Shown here one piece after another: positions 1 to 6,283 of a stretch of 9,249 nt of DNA. Where the stretch lies: assembly GCA_002296885.1 (NCBI GenBank), contig DBIH01000274.1, positions 1 to 9,249 of the forward strand, in the 5' to 3' direction. Every line of letters starts with the position of its first letter. Position 1 is the first letter of the stretch. The notes under the pieces were generated by a model that did no database searches, was not told the DNA's origin, and saw only the letters and a program-made list of their open reading frames with translations. Both the position numbers and the translations under genes were made by a program. Origin of the DNA: Flavobacterium sp. UBA807 (lineage in GTDB: Bacteria > Bacteroidota > Bacteroidia > Flavobacteriales > Flavobacteriaceae).

Positions 1-2540
1 TTGTTGATGAAAATGGTATTGGCATTTGGCACATCCAAACCGCTTTCAATAATTGTTGTTGCCACCAAAACATCAAACTCGCCATTCATAAAACCAAGCA
101 TCAGCTCTTCCAATTGGTTGCCTTCCATTTGGCCATGACCAATACCAACGCGTGCATCGGGAACCAGTCGCTGAATCATTCCGGCAATTTCCTTGATGTT
201 TTCTATTCGGTTATTGATAAAGAAAACCTGTCCGTTTCGTTGAATTTCATACGAAATCGCATCGCGGATCAGTTCTTCGCTAAAGCCAACAACCTGCGAT
301 TCGATTGGATAACGGTTTGGCGGAGCCGTTGTAATTACCGATAAATCTCGTGCAGCCATTAATGAAAACTGAAGCGTTCTCGGAATTGGCGTTGCGGTTA
401 ATGTCAGTGTGTCGACATTTGCCGCAATGGTTTTGAGTTTGTCTTTTACATTTACGCCAAATTTCTGTTCTTCATCTACAATCAGCAAGCCCAAGTCTTT
501 GAATTTTACATTTTTGTTTACCAGTTGGTGTGTTCCTATGATAATATCGAGTTTACCGGAAGCTAAATCTTCAAGTGTCTGCGTTTTTTGTTTTGCAGAA
601 CGAAAACGGTTGAGATAACCAATATTCACGGGCATGTCTTTTAACCTTTCCGAAAAAGTTCGGTAGTGCTGGTACGCCAAAATCGTTGTCGGGACCAATA
701 CGGCAACCTGTTTACTATTATCAACTGCTTTAAATGCGGCACGAATGGCAACTTCCGTTTTCCCGAAACCTACATCGCCACAAACCAAACGGTCCATTGG
801 ACGGTCACGTTCCATGTCGGCTTTTACGTCTTGCGTGGCTGTAATTTGATCGGGCGTATCTTCATAAATGAACGAGCTTTCTAATTCCTTTTGCAAATAG
901 GAATCGGGTGCGCAGGCAAAACCTTTTTCCAAACGACGTTTCGCATAAAGCTGAATCAGGTTAAAAGCAATGTGTTTTACTCTTGCTTTGGTTTTCTGTT
1001 TTAAGGTTTTCCAAGCATTCGAACCAAGCTTGTAAATCTTTGGCGGAGCACCATCTTTTCCAGTGTATTTCGAAATTTTATGCAACGAATGAATGCTCAC
1101 ATACACAATATCATTATCTGCGTAAGCGAGTTTTATAGCTTCCTGCGTTTTGCCCTCCACCTGGATTTTCTGCAAACCGCCAAACTTCCCAATACCGTGA
1201 TCGATGTGCGTTACATAATCGCCAACAGATAAGGAATTCAGTTCTTTCAATGTAAGCGTCTGCTTTTTCGAATATCCGTTTTTGATGTTGAATTTGTGAT
1301 AACGCTCAAAAATCTGATGATCGGTATAACAAGCAATCTGATTTTCTTCATCTATGAAGCCTTGATATAAAGGAGAAACAATAGTGTGATATTGTTTGCG
1401 GACATTCTCATGATTTTCCTCATCAATGCTTTCGAAAATATCATGGAAACGATTTGCCTGTGCGTCATTCGAACAAAACAGATAATTGGTGTATCCGTTA
1501 AAATGATTATCACTAAGATTGTTCAGCAACAAATCAAACTGCTTGTTGAAAGATGGCTGAGGTTGTATGTGAAACTCGAACGATTTTGTCGCTTTGAAAA
1601 ACGGTTTGTTTGATAATTCGATGATGGAAAAATCCAAAGCTTTGCGTAAAAATCCTTCCTGATTCAGGAACAAATGTTCCGGAGCGGCGTGTTTTACATC
1701 TTTGGATAATTTGTCAAATGTTTCAATTGCCTTTCCAAAAAGCTTGTCCAATTGCGAAGTCAGGAATTCCGTATTTTCAATACAGAGAACCGTTTTATCA
1801 TTGATATAATCGAGGAAACTTTCGCGGTTTTCCTTGATAAATTTATTCTCCAGATTTGGAATAATGGTAATCTTGTTTTGCTTTTCTAATGAAAGCTGTG
1901 TCTCGACATCAAAGGTTCGAATGCTGTCGACTTCGTTACCGAAAAACTCGATACGATATGGATTGTCATTAGAAAACGAAAACACATCCAAAATTCCGCC
2001 ACGAACCGAAAATTCTCCGGGCTCGGTGATAAAATCGACGCGTTTGAATTCATATTCAAACAACACTTCATTGATAAAATCGATAGAAACCGTTTCGCCT
2101 GTAGCAATTTTCAGTGTGTTTTTTTCGAGTTCTTTTCGGGTAACGACTTTTTCAAAAAGCGCTTCAGGATAAGTAACTATTACGGCAGGTTTCTTTCGAG
2201 AGTTGATTCGATTTAGCACTTCCGAACGCAACAACACATTAGCATTGTCGATTTCTTCAATTTGGTAAGGGCGGCGATAGGAGCTTGGATAAAACAGTAC
2301 ATCATTCGCCCCAATCATCTGCTCCAAATCGTTTAGATAATACGCTGCTTCTTCCTTTTCGTTGAAAATTAACAGAAAAGGTTTGTCACTTTGTTTGAAG
2401 ATTGCCTGAAATACGAACGAGAAAGACGAGCCCAAAAGTCCTTTTAACTGTAATTTGTTTAAAGGATTTTCGAGATCAGTTTTAATTTGTTTGACTTTCG
2501 TCGAGTGAAGATAACTGTTGTATAAGGAAGCTAAACTCAC
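1..2540 (-). CDS. mfd: Transcription-repair coupling factor Mfd (C-terminus cut by window edge)
   Basis: Mfd is the ATP-driven translocase that removes RNA polymerase stalled at DNA lesions and recruits UvrA for nucleotide excision repair. About 846 codons are present, and the family usually has about 1,100-1,150. The UvrB-like N-terminal module is marked by SYRRPYQ at residues 87-93. The CarD-like RNA-polymerase interaction domain covers about 430-500 (VGDYVTHIDHGIG from 439). The helicase motor has Walker A GDVGFGKT at 588-595, the DEEQ box at 689-692 and TATPIPR at 715-721. The read ends in the second RecA lobe, just after IIESGLDVPNANTIFI, so the rest of motor 2 and the UvrA-masking C-terminal domain are missing. 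The start is GTG (MSLASLYNSYL). An in-frame stop lies only three codons upstream and the next ATG is about 75 codons in, past conserved sequence. The gene begins 5 bp after the lipoprotein stop, so the two are probably one operon. Confidence 0.97.
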   Translation of the reverse strand, partial: MSLASLYNSYLHSTKVKQIKTDLENPLNKLQLKGLLGSSFSFVFQAIFKQSDKPFLLIFNEKEEAAYYLNDLEQMIGANDVLFYPSSYRRPYQIEEIDNANVLLRSEVLNRINSRKKPAVIVTYPEALFEKVVTRKELEKNTLKIATGETVSIDFINEVLFEYEFKRVDFITEPGEFSVRGGILDVFSFSNDNPYRIEFFGNEVDSIRTFDVETQLSLEKQNKITIIPNLENKFIKENRESFLDYINDKTVLCIENTEFLTSQLDKLFGKAIETFDKLSKDVKHAAPEHLFLNQEGFLRKALDFSIIELSNKPFFKATKSFEFHIQPQPSFNKQFDLLLNNLSDNHFNGYTNYLFCSNDAQANRFHDIFESIDEENHENVRKQYHTIVSPLYQGFIDEENQIACYTDHQIFERYHKFNIKNGYSKKQTLTLKELNSLSVGDYVTHIDHGIGKFGGLQKIQVEGKTQEAIKLAYADNDIVYVSIHSLHKISKYTGKDGAPPKIYKLGSNAWKTLKQKTKARVKHIAFNLIQLYAKRRLEKGFACAPDSYLQKELESSFIYEDTPDQITATQDVKADMERDRPMDRLVCGDVGFGKTEVAIRAAFKAVDNSKQVAVLVPTTILAYQHYRTFSERLKDMPVNIGYLNRFRSAKQKTQTLEDLASGKLDIIIGTHQLVNKNVKFKDLGLLIVDEEQKFGVNVKDKLKTIAANVDTLTLTATPIPRTLQFSLMAARDLSVITTAPPNRYPIESQVVGFSEELIRDAISYEIQRNGQVFFINNRIENIKEIAGMIQRLVPDARVGIGHGQMEGNQLEELMLGFMNGEFDVLVATTIIESGLDVPNANTIFIN

Positions 2541-2545
2541 AATAA

Positions 2546-3139
2546 TTATTTAATCTTTTTAGGTTCCGGATTGGTTGGGATTGCCCTTGCTGTATCTAAC
2601 ATTCGGATCATATCTTCTTCACCGTCTTCCATTCTGATTTCGCTTTTGACTTTTATTTCATCAAACTGCGCATTCAGCGAAGCCAATTCGGTATTGATTT
2701 CCTGTACCAACTGCACTATTTTTTTATCGGGAATTTGGTTGAGGTGAATGTATAAATTTATGGCGTTTACTTTTGTCGCAATAACTGCTATTCGGCCTCT
2801 TATTTCAGGCAGATTATATTTTATCGGAATATTGTTGTTTAGTTCTGCTGCTCTTTTAGAAAGTGTTTTTGCCTTTTGCTGAAAGGCACCAATGCTGCTT
2901 TTTGGTTTTTGCCCCAGTTCGTTTAAAAATACACGCCATTCCGCCCAATAAGTTGTCAGGCTTCTTGCTGTTTCATTTGAAGGCTGTGAATTAAAATTCC
3001 AGCCTTTATTGATGTTAGCGAATATAACTTCCCTTTTTTGTGTTTCTTTTTCCTGTTCTAAAGCACGAAGCTTTTCATTATCCTGGCAGGAAGTGATAAA
3101 TAGAAATACAAAAATAGTTGCTAAGAAACGTAATTTCAT
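2546..3139 (-). CDS. Putative helical lipoprotein of unknown function, upstream of mfd
   Basis: This 197-residue protein begins with a short basic-hydrophobic signal and a lipobox, ITSC, with the lipidated cysteine at residue 18. The rest looks almost entirely helical. It has a charged, coiled-coil-like stretch directly after the cysteine (about 20-40), further amphipathic helices to about 180 and a Lys/Pro-rich tail. Residues after the cysteine are QDNE, an acidic start loosely like the Bacteroidota signal that sends lipoproteins to the cell surface, but this is weak. I see no enzyme motif and do not recognise the family. The stop lies 5 bp before the GTG of mfd, so co-transcription and perhaps translational coupling with mfd are likely. 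The pairing of an envelope lipoprotein with a repair translocase may be merely positional. Confidence 0.85.
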   Translation of the reverse strand: MKLRFLATIFVFLFITSCQDNEKLRALEQEKETQKREVIFANINKGWNFNSQPSNETARSLTTYWAEWRVFLNELGQKPKSSIGAFQQKAKTLSKRAAELNNNIPIKYNLPEIRGRIAVIATKVNAINLYIHLNQIPDKKIVQLVQEINTELASLNAQFDEIKVKSEIRMEDGEEDMIRMLDTARAIPTNPEPKKIK

Positions 3140-3165
3140 AAGAAATAATTGAAGGCGTAAAGGTA

Positions 3166-3173
3166 CAAATGTA
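3166..3173 (-). promoter_or_regulatory. Bacteroidota -7 element, lipoprotein-mfd operon
   Basis: Read on the minus strand this is TACATTTG, a full match to the Bacteroidota -7 consensus TAnnTTTG. It lies 26 bp before the lipoprotein ATG, giving a leader of about 20 nt. No convincing TTTG -33 element is visible upstream, so the site rests on the -7 match and its position. Confidence 0.5.
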
Positions 3174-3228
3174 AAAGTAAACTACAGTATGAAGTAGTTA
3201 AAGTGATTATAATTTTAATAAAAGAAGT

Positions 3229-3236
3229 TATCTTTG
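3229..3236 (+). promoter_or_regulatory. Bacteroidota -7 element for tdh
   Basis: TATCTTTG is a full match to TAnnTTTG, followed by a leader of about 50 nt before the tdh ATG. The region upstream is AT-rich without a clear -33 TTTG. Transcription from here would include the GC-rich leader and the short leader ORF at 3267-3296. It is divergent from the minus-strand promoter at 3166-3173. Confidence 0.55.
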
Positions 3237-3266
3237 TTAGACAAACCCGAGTCGCAGACGAACTGT

Positions 3267-3296
3267 ATGGAGCGAAGCGGAGTAAAACAACACTAA
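3267..3296 (+). other. Possible 9-codon leader ORF abutting tdh
   Basis: ATG GAG CGA AGC GGA GTA and three more codons (peptide MERSGVKQH) end in a TAA that directly touches the tdh ATG, in the same frame. It sits in a leader segment (about 3246-3282) that is clearly richer in G and C than the surrounding DNA. A terminating ribosome would be placed at the tdh start, so coupling is conceivable. So short an ORF can arise by chance, and no ribosome-binding signal supports it. Confidence 0.25.
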
Positions 3297-4235
3297 ATGA
3301 ATACAAAAATCCTGATCATTGGCGCTTGCGGGCAAATAGGAACTGAGCTAACGCAAAAACTCAGAAACATTTACGGAATTGATAATGTCATTGCTTCCGA
3401 TATCAGAAAACTGAACAACGATATTGTGAACAATGGTATTTTTGAAGTGGTCAATGCGTTGGATTACAATCAAATTGAACACCTGATTGAACAATATCAA
3501 ATCACCGATGTGTATTTGATGGCAGCTTTGCTTTCGGCGACGGCGGAAAAAAATCCGGCATTTGCCTGGGATTTGAATATGAATTCGTTGTTTCACGTTT
3601 TAAATTTGGCGAAAGCCAAAAAGATACAAAAGATATTTTGGCCCTCAAGCATTGCGGTTTTCGGACCAACAACGCCAAGAAACAACACACCTCAATATAC
3701 TATCATGGAGCCGACAACCGTTTACGGAATCAGTAAACAAACCGGTGAAAGATGGTGTGAATATTATCATAATATTTATGGTGTTGATGTACGAAGCATC
3801 CGTTACCCGGGACTGATTAGTTGGTCGACCGAACCAGGTGGCGGAACAACCGATTATGCGGTTGATATTTACCACAAAGCCTTGAAAGACGGGAAGTATG
3901 AATGTTTCCTTTCGGAAGAAACAGCCTTACCGATGATGTATATGGATGATGCGATCCGTGCTACTGTTGAAATCATGCAAGCACCAACCGAATCTATTAA
4001 GATACGTTCTTCCTATAATTTATCGGGAGTGAGTTTTACACCAAAAGAAATTGCGGCTGAAATCAAAAAACATATTCCCGAATTTACAATTTCATATAAA
4101 CCCGATTTCCGTCAGAAGATAGCCGACAGTTGGCCGGCTTCTATAGATGACAGTTCTGCCAGAGAGCATTGGAATTGGAAACACAAATTTGATTTGGATT
4201 CGATGACCGTAGAAATGCTTGAGAATCTAAAATAG
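3297..4235 (+). CDS. tdh: L-threonine 3-dehydrogenase, SDR (epimerase-like) type
   Basis: Predicted to oxidise L-threonine with NAD+ to 2-amino-3-ketobutyrate in the cytosol, the first step of threonine breakdown to glycine and acetyl-CoA. The 312 residues form an extended short-chain dehydrogenase/reductase. The Rossmann motif is GACGQIG at residues 9-15, and an acidic D35 ends strand 2, which favours NAD over NADP. The active site has S117/S118 in WPSSIAVFG and the YxxxK pair Y143/K147. The segment RYPGLISW near 169-176, followed by a Gly-rich loop at 181-183, is characteristic of the UDP-galactose-epimerase-like threonine dehydrogenases described from Flavobacterium, not the zinc-dependent E. 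coli Tdh. The length fits that family exactly. A general NAD-dependent epimerase is the alternative name, but the Pro-Gly-Leu-Ile-Ser region and lack of sugar-nucleotide gene neighbours favour threonine dehydrogenase. The gene is monocistronic, ending in the hairpin that overlaps its stop codon. Confidence 0.9.
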   Translation: MNTKILIIGACGQIGTELTQKLRNIYGIDNVIASDIRKLNNDIVNNGIFEVVNALDYNQIEHLIEQYQITDVYLMAALLSATAEKNPAFAWDLNMNSLFHVLNLAKAKKIQKIFWPSSIAVFGPTTPRNNTPQYTIMEPTTVYGISKQTGERWCEYYHNIYGVDVRSIRYPGLISWSTEPGGGTTDYAVDIYHKALKDGKYECFLSEETALPMMYMDDAIRATVEIMQAPTESIKIRSSYNLSGVSFTPKEIAAEIKKHIPEFTISYKPDFRQKIADSWPASIDDSSAREHWNWKHKFDLDSMTVEMLENLK

Positions 4236-4268
4236 AAAACGCCGCTTTATAAAGTGAGCAGCGTTTTC
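4235..4268. terminator. Bidirectional hairpin terminator between converging genes
   Basis: GAAAACGCCGCT (4235-4246) pairs with AGCAGCGTTTTC (4257-4268) with one mismatch in 12 positions and a 10-nt loop. The stem begins on the last base of the tdh stop codon. T-rich sequence is present on either side (TTTTCCTT on plus, TTTTCTATTTT on minus). It can therefore end both tdh and the operon arriving from 5319-4289. Confidence 0.75.
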
Positions 4269-4288
4269 CTTAAACAAAAACAAAACCT

Positions 4289-4873
4289 TTATTGTTGAAC
4301 GATGGTTGATCGTAATGATTCCAATACAGCAACAAGATCTGTGTAAAGTTGTGTGTTAGCCGCAACGCCATTTGAAACTGCTGCAGCGCCAACATAACCT
4401 TCAAATTTGGTATAATCAGCATTGGTAGATTTAACACCCATTCTTGGATTCATTGCCGGATTATGTGCGGCAGCCATTGAGAGTCCTGTATATGTATTTA
4501 CTGCATTTGTTCCTCCTGTGTTGTACGAGAAAAAATCGGTTAAATTATCTACTAATTCTGCTAAGTTAGTGGTGTTTCCTGCTCCTACTTCACTCAAAAG
4601 CGGCGCGAAATGTGCTCCTAAATTTCCTGAAGCATTTGATTGTACATCAGCAACAATATTGGCTATCGTTGAATTAATTACTTTCCTGTAAGCCAATCTT
4701 CCGGCCTCAATTTTTACTGCAGGATCAGAGCTGTCCGGATCGTCTACCAATGTTGTTCCGCCCAATCTTTCATAAATTGATGGAGGAGTATCATTGTTAT
4801 CCTTACTGCAAGAGGTGAGCGTCATAGCTCCCAATACCAATGCACAAAGTGCAAATTTTGAATACTTAGTCAT
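4289..4873 (-). CDS. Lipoprotein resembling a divergent group I truncated hemoglobin
   Basis: The 194-residue protein has a signal peptide with lipobox LTSC (lipidated C22), followed by SKDNND. That is an acidic stretch like the Bacteroidota surface-export signal, so display on the outer surface is possible. The mature part carries landmarks of truncated globins in order. SIYERLGG at 32-39 matches the N-terminal IYxxxGG motif. LTDFFSYNTGG at 111-121 and YTGLSMAAAH at 128-137 match the E-F region of mycobacterial TrHbN (GGxxxYTGxxM...H). NGVAANTQLYTDLVAVLESL at 168-187 matches the last helix. H137 falls where the proximal heme ligand is found. Unusual features are an insertion after the GG motif (about 40-60), no obvious B-helix FY pair, and about 13 extra residues after H137. 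Heme binding is inference. It is the second gene of an operon, 11 bp after the gene at 4885-5319. Confidence 0.72.
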   Translation of the reverse strand: MTKYSKFALCALVLGAMTLTSCSKDNNDTPPSIYERLGGTTLVDDPDSSDPAVKIEAGRLAYRKVINSTIANIVADVQSNASGNLGAHFAPLLSEVGAGNTTNLAELVDNLTDFFSYNTGGTNAVNTYTGLSMAAAHNPAMNPRMGVKSTNADYTKFEGYVGAAAVSNGVAANTQLYTDLVAVLESLRSTIVQQ

Positions 4874-4884
4874 AGCTTTTATAT

Positions 4885-5319
4885 TTAAGATTTATTGAAA
4901 ATTCCTTGTATGAACTTGGTGAACTTATAGCTGATGCCGTCATGTCTCATTACCGGACAGACTTGTTTATTGGCTAGATTTACAGGGACAGTAAATCGCT
5001 TCGCTTTATAATTTCCTTTTGCCATTAGTTCGTTGTATATCTTTTTTGAATCGGCCACTCGGTTGTCATGGAAATAAACGACGACGTTTCTTTTTACGAT
5101 GATTTCGCTTTTAACACCAGGAATGGCATGTAATTTTTGTGTGATATCAATTGTACTCAGGGAATCGAATGGTTTATCAAAATCAATTCGGCTAACCTGA
5201 ATAGTAGCGTTCTCTACTGGTCTGGCAGTAGCAATATGATATACAAGTATTATAAATAATAAAAGCACTGTTCCCAATACGCTTAAGATTATTCGTTTGA
5301 AGGTTTTATGAATTTTCAT
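4885..5319 (-). CDS. Single-TM protein with HMA-like ferredoxin-fold domain and Cys-Pro motif
   Basis: This 144-residue protein has a basic N-terminus and one transmembrane helix at about 9-30, then a soluble domain probably outside the inner membrane. Residues about 40-112 read as beta-alpha-beta-beta-alpha-beta, with IPGVKSEI, VVVYF and KGNYKAKRFTVP placed as in heavy-metal-associated (HMA) domains. The metal-binding CxxC of true HMA proteins is absent. The only cysteine, C121, lies near the end in VCPVMRHDG, a Cys-Pro motif with a nearby Met and His that could bind heme or metal. That is a guess from residues alone. It starts the operon with the globin-like lipoprotein, so a role as its membrane partner, for instance in heme handling, is plausible. 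An ECF-type promoter box lies 23 bp upstream of its ATG. I do not know a named family. Confidence 0.75.
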   Translation of the reverse strand: MKIHKTFKRIILSVLGTVLLLFIILVYHIATARPVENATIQVSRIDFDKPFDSLSTIDITQKLHAIPGVKSEIIVKRNVVVYFHDNRVADSKKIYNELMAKGNYKAKRFTVPVNLANKQVCPVMRHDGISYKFTKFIQGIFNKS

Positions 5320-5342
5320 AGTTTTTTTGATATGAATTGATT

Positions 5343-5367
5343 TACGGGAAAAGAAAAATTAAGGTTT
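5343..5367 (-). promoter_or_regulatory. ECF-like promoter box, copy 1 (globin-lipoprotein operon)
   Basis: On the minus strand this reads AAACC, 16 bp, CGTA (followed by AA), ending 23 bp before the ATG at 5319. It matches copy 2 at 5647-5671 in 22 of 25 positions, including the whole T-rich spacer core. The AAC/CGT halves and 16-bp spacing resemble promoters of extracytoplasmic-function sigma factors. There is no proper TAnnTTTG element here. Predicted transcription start is near 5336. Confidence 0.55.
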
Positions 5368-5396
5368 GCTTTTTTCGCAGCTTTCACGCTATTTAG

Positions 5397-5415
5397 ATTG
5401 TTTCTTTATAACAAT
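5397..5415. promoter_or_regulatory. Inverted repeat upstream of the globin-lipoprotein operon
   Basis: ATTGTT (5397-5402) and AACAAT (5410-5415) form a perfect 6-bp inverted repeat with a 7-bp spacer. The centre is about 70 bp upstream of the predicted transcription start of the 5319 operon, a usual distance for an activator site. The arms are short and AT-rich, so chance is a real possibility. Confidence 0.25.
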
Positions 5416-5432
5416 GAAATCCATTTAAATCA

Positions 5433-5466
5433 AAAAGCGCTGCTCTTGACACAAAACAGCGCTTTT
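5433..5466 (-). terminator. Intrinsic terminator of the small membrane-peptide gene
   Basis: AAAAGCGCTG (5433-5442) and CAGCGCTTTT (5457-5466) form a perfect 10-bp stem with a 14-nt loop. In minus-strand reading the stem is followed by a T-rich run (TTTTTGATTT). It lies about 40 bp beyond the stop codon at 5508 and separates that gene from the operon starting at 5319. Confidence 0.8.
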
Positions 5467-5507
5467 CACTCTAAACAAAACTAACCAAACATAAACACAG
5501 CATTTGT

Positions 5508-5621
5508 TTAAACCGGAGCAAACAGAGCTAGATAAATGATAAGGACAAACAATGCAATCATGGCAATGACGGCAGTTGTCCCAAACAAGGCATTAATTTT
5601 TTTGTTGATATTCATAGTCAT
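5508..5621 (-). CDS. Small single-pass membrane peptide (35-37 residues)
   Basis: A short ORF reads MTMNINKKINALFGTTAV and then a run of hydrophobic residues to LFAPV and TAA. It has two in-frame starts, 5621 (37 residues) and 5615 (35 residues). A basic N-terminal KK before a helix of about 20 hydrophobic residues predicts one transmembrane segment with the N-terminus in the cytoplasm. Support for a real gene comes from both ends. The 25-bp promoter-like box lies 25 bp before the first ATG, nearly the spacing used in the neighbouring operon, and a strong terminator follows. I do not recognise the sequence. Micropeptides of this shape often act as accessory subunits of membrane complexes such as terminal oxidases or transporters, but nothing here identifies a partner. 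The shared box suggests joint expression with the globin-like lipoprotein operon. Confidence 0.7.
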   Translation of the reverse strand: MTMNINKKINALFGTTAVIAMIALFVLIIYLALFAPV

Positions 5622-5646
5622 AGAATTTGGGGTTCTTTAACCCAGT

Positions 5647-5671
5647 TACGCGAAAAGAAAGATTATGGTTT
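5647..5671 (-). promoter_or_regulatory. ECF-like promoter box, copy 2 (small membrane peptide)
   Basis: Minus-strand AAACC, 16 bp, CGTA (followed by AC) lies 25 bp before the ATG at 5621. It differs from copy 1 at only three positions. Predicted transcription start is near 5640, leaving a leader of about 18 nt. It is located between the stop of the NTF2-like gene (5688) and the peptide gene. No strong terminator separates it from that upstream gene, so readthrough may add to expression. Confidence 0.55.
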
Positions 5672-5687
5672 TTAAAAAGTAGAAAAA

Positions 5688-6191
5688 TTATTTTTTCTTG
5701 TTTTTTAATTCAGTTATCAGGCTTTCCTCAATAGGAGATTTAATTTTTATCACTTCATCTGAGCTGTCATTTGGGATTGTCATCGAAAGCACATAATGTT
5801 TTATTTTCCAACTTCCATTAAGTAAAACCAATACTCCAGAACCGCGGCAGATTTTCATTTGGGTATCTAACAATTCATCAAACCAAGCCATCTTTTTATC
5901 CAGACTAAAATAAATGTGTCTTTCTAAAACCGTAAAATTCCATGCTTTACCTTTATCAAAATAAGGTTTGGCAAACGCTTCAAAAGCAGCTTTGTTCCAG
6001 TTTTCTGTGGCATCGGTTCCAATGAAAATTGCATCATCTGTTAGAACATCAAAATAATTCTTAAAATTAGCATCGGCAGCAGCTTTGTGCCATGCATCAA
6101 GAGTTTTGTTGATTTCTGTCTTTACATCACTCTGTGCATTACTGATGGTTGTAAATATTGAAAACAGTATAAAAGGGAATATCTTTTTCAT
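5688..6191 (-). CDS. Secreted NTF2/SnoaL-like domain protein
   Basis: The 167-residue protein has a clear Sec signal peptide, MKKIFPFILFSIFTTISNA, with cleavage likely after A19. Residues about 22-140 show the cone-shaped NTF2/SnoaL-like (DUF4440-type) pattern. A first helix TLDAWHKAAADANFKNYFDV is followed by LTDDAIFIGTDATENW, a second helix pair AAFEAFAKPYFDKGKAW and the long strands ending in GSWKIKHYVLSMTIPND. Such domains include enzymes and binding proteins, and the catalytic or ligand residues here cannot be deduced. A lysine-rich tail follows (residues 141-167). It is divergent from the L,D-transpeptidase gene, with 92 bp between the starts that hold a perfect palindrome, so the two may share a regulator. 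Periplasmic location is inferred from the signal peptide. Confidence 0.88.
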   Translation of the reverse strand: MKKIFPFILFSIFTTISNAQSDVKTEINKTLDAWHKAAADANFKNYFDVLTDDAIFIGTDATENWNKAAFEAFAKPYFDKGKAWNFTVLERHIYFSLDKKMAWFDELLDTQMKICRGSGVLVLLNGSWKIKHYVLSMTIPNDSSDEVIKIKSPIEESLITELKNKKK

Positions 6192-6219
6192 AAGTATTGC
6201 ATTATCATTGTAATTGTAA

Positions 6220-6236
6220 GTAAATATAGTATTTAC
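6220..6236. promoter_or_regulatory. Perfect palindrome between divergent genes (candidate operator)
   Basis: GTAAATA, TAG, TATTTAC is a perfect 7-3-7 inverted repeat. It lies 28 bp upstream of the NTF2-like gene and 47 bp upstream of the L,D-transpeptidase gene. The minus strand of its left part reads TATATTTA, close to a -7 element, so a bound regulator could block the leftward promoter. AT-rich DNA makes such palindromes easier by chance. Confidence 0.4.
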
Positions 6237-6252
6237 ATAGTATTAGTTTTTG

Positions 6253-6260
6253 TATTTTTA
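6253..6260 (+). promoter_or_regulatory. Possible -7 element of the L,D-transpeptidase gene
   Basis: TATTTTTA matches TAnnTTTG except for the last base, 23 bp before the ATG at 6284. No clear -33 element is seen, so this is a weak prediction based mainly on position. Confidence 0.3.
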
Positions 6261-6283
6261 TAAAATTAATTAACAGCATCTGT

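Noticed and set aside
114..2172. Several plus-strand and short minus-strand ORFs of 69-112 codons inside 114-2172
   Set aside because: They lie in other frames of mfd, which reads without a stop from 2540 to the edge with all family motifs; none shows signal peptides or domain motifs.
3140..3296. Riboswitch or other structured RNA in the tdh leader
   Set aside because: The GC-rich leader has no long stem that I can find, and no known riboswitch core is recognisable.
3348..3875. Three overlapping minus-strand ORFs opposite tdh
   Set aside because: They are antisense shadows of a complete, motif-rich dehydrogenase gene and have low-complexity or unlikely composition.
4422..4691. Plus-strand ORF of 89 codons opposite the globin-like lipoprotein
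   Set aside because: It is antisense to a gene with a clear lipobox and globin marks and has no promoter or start context of its own.
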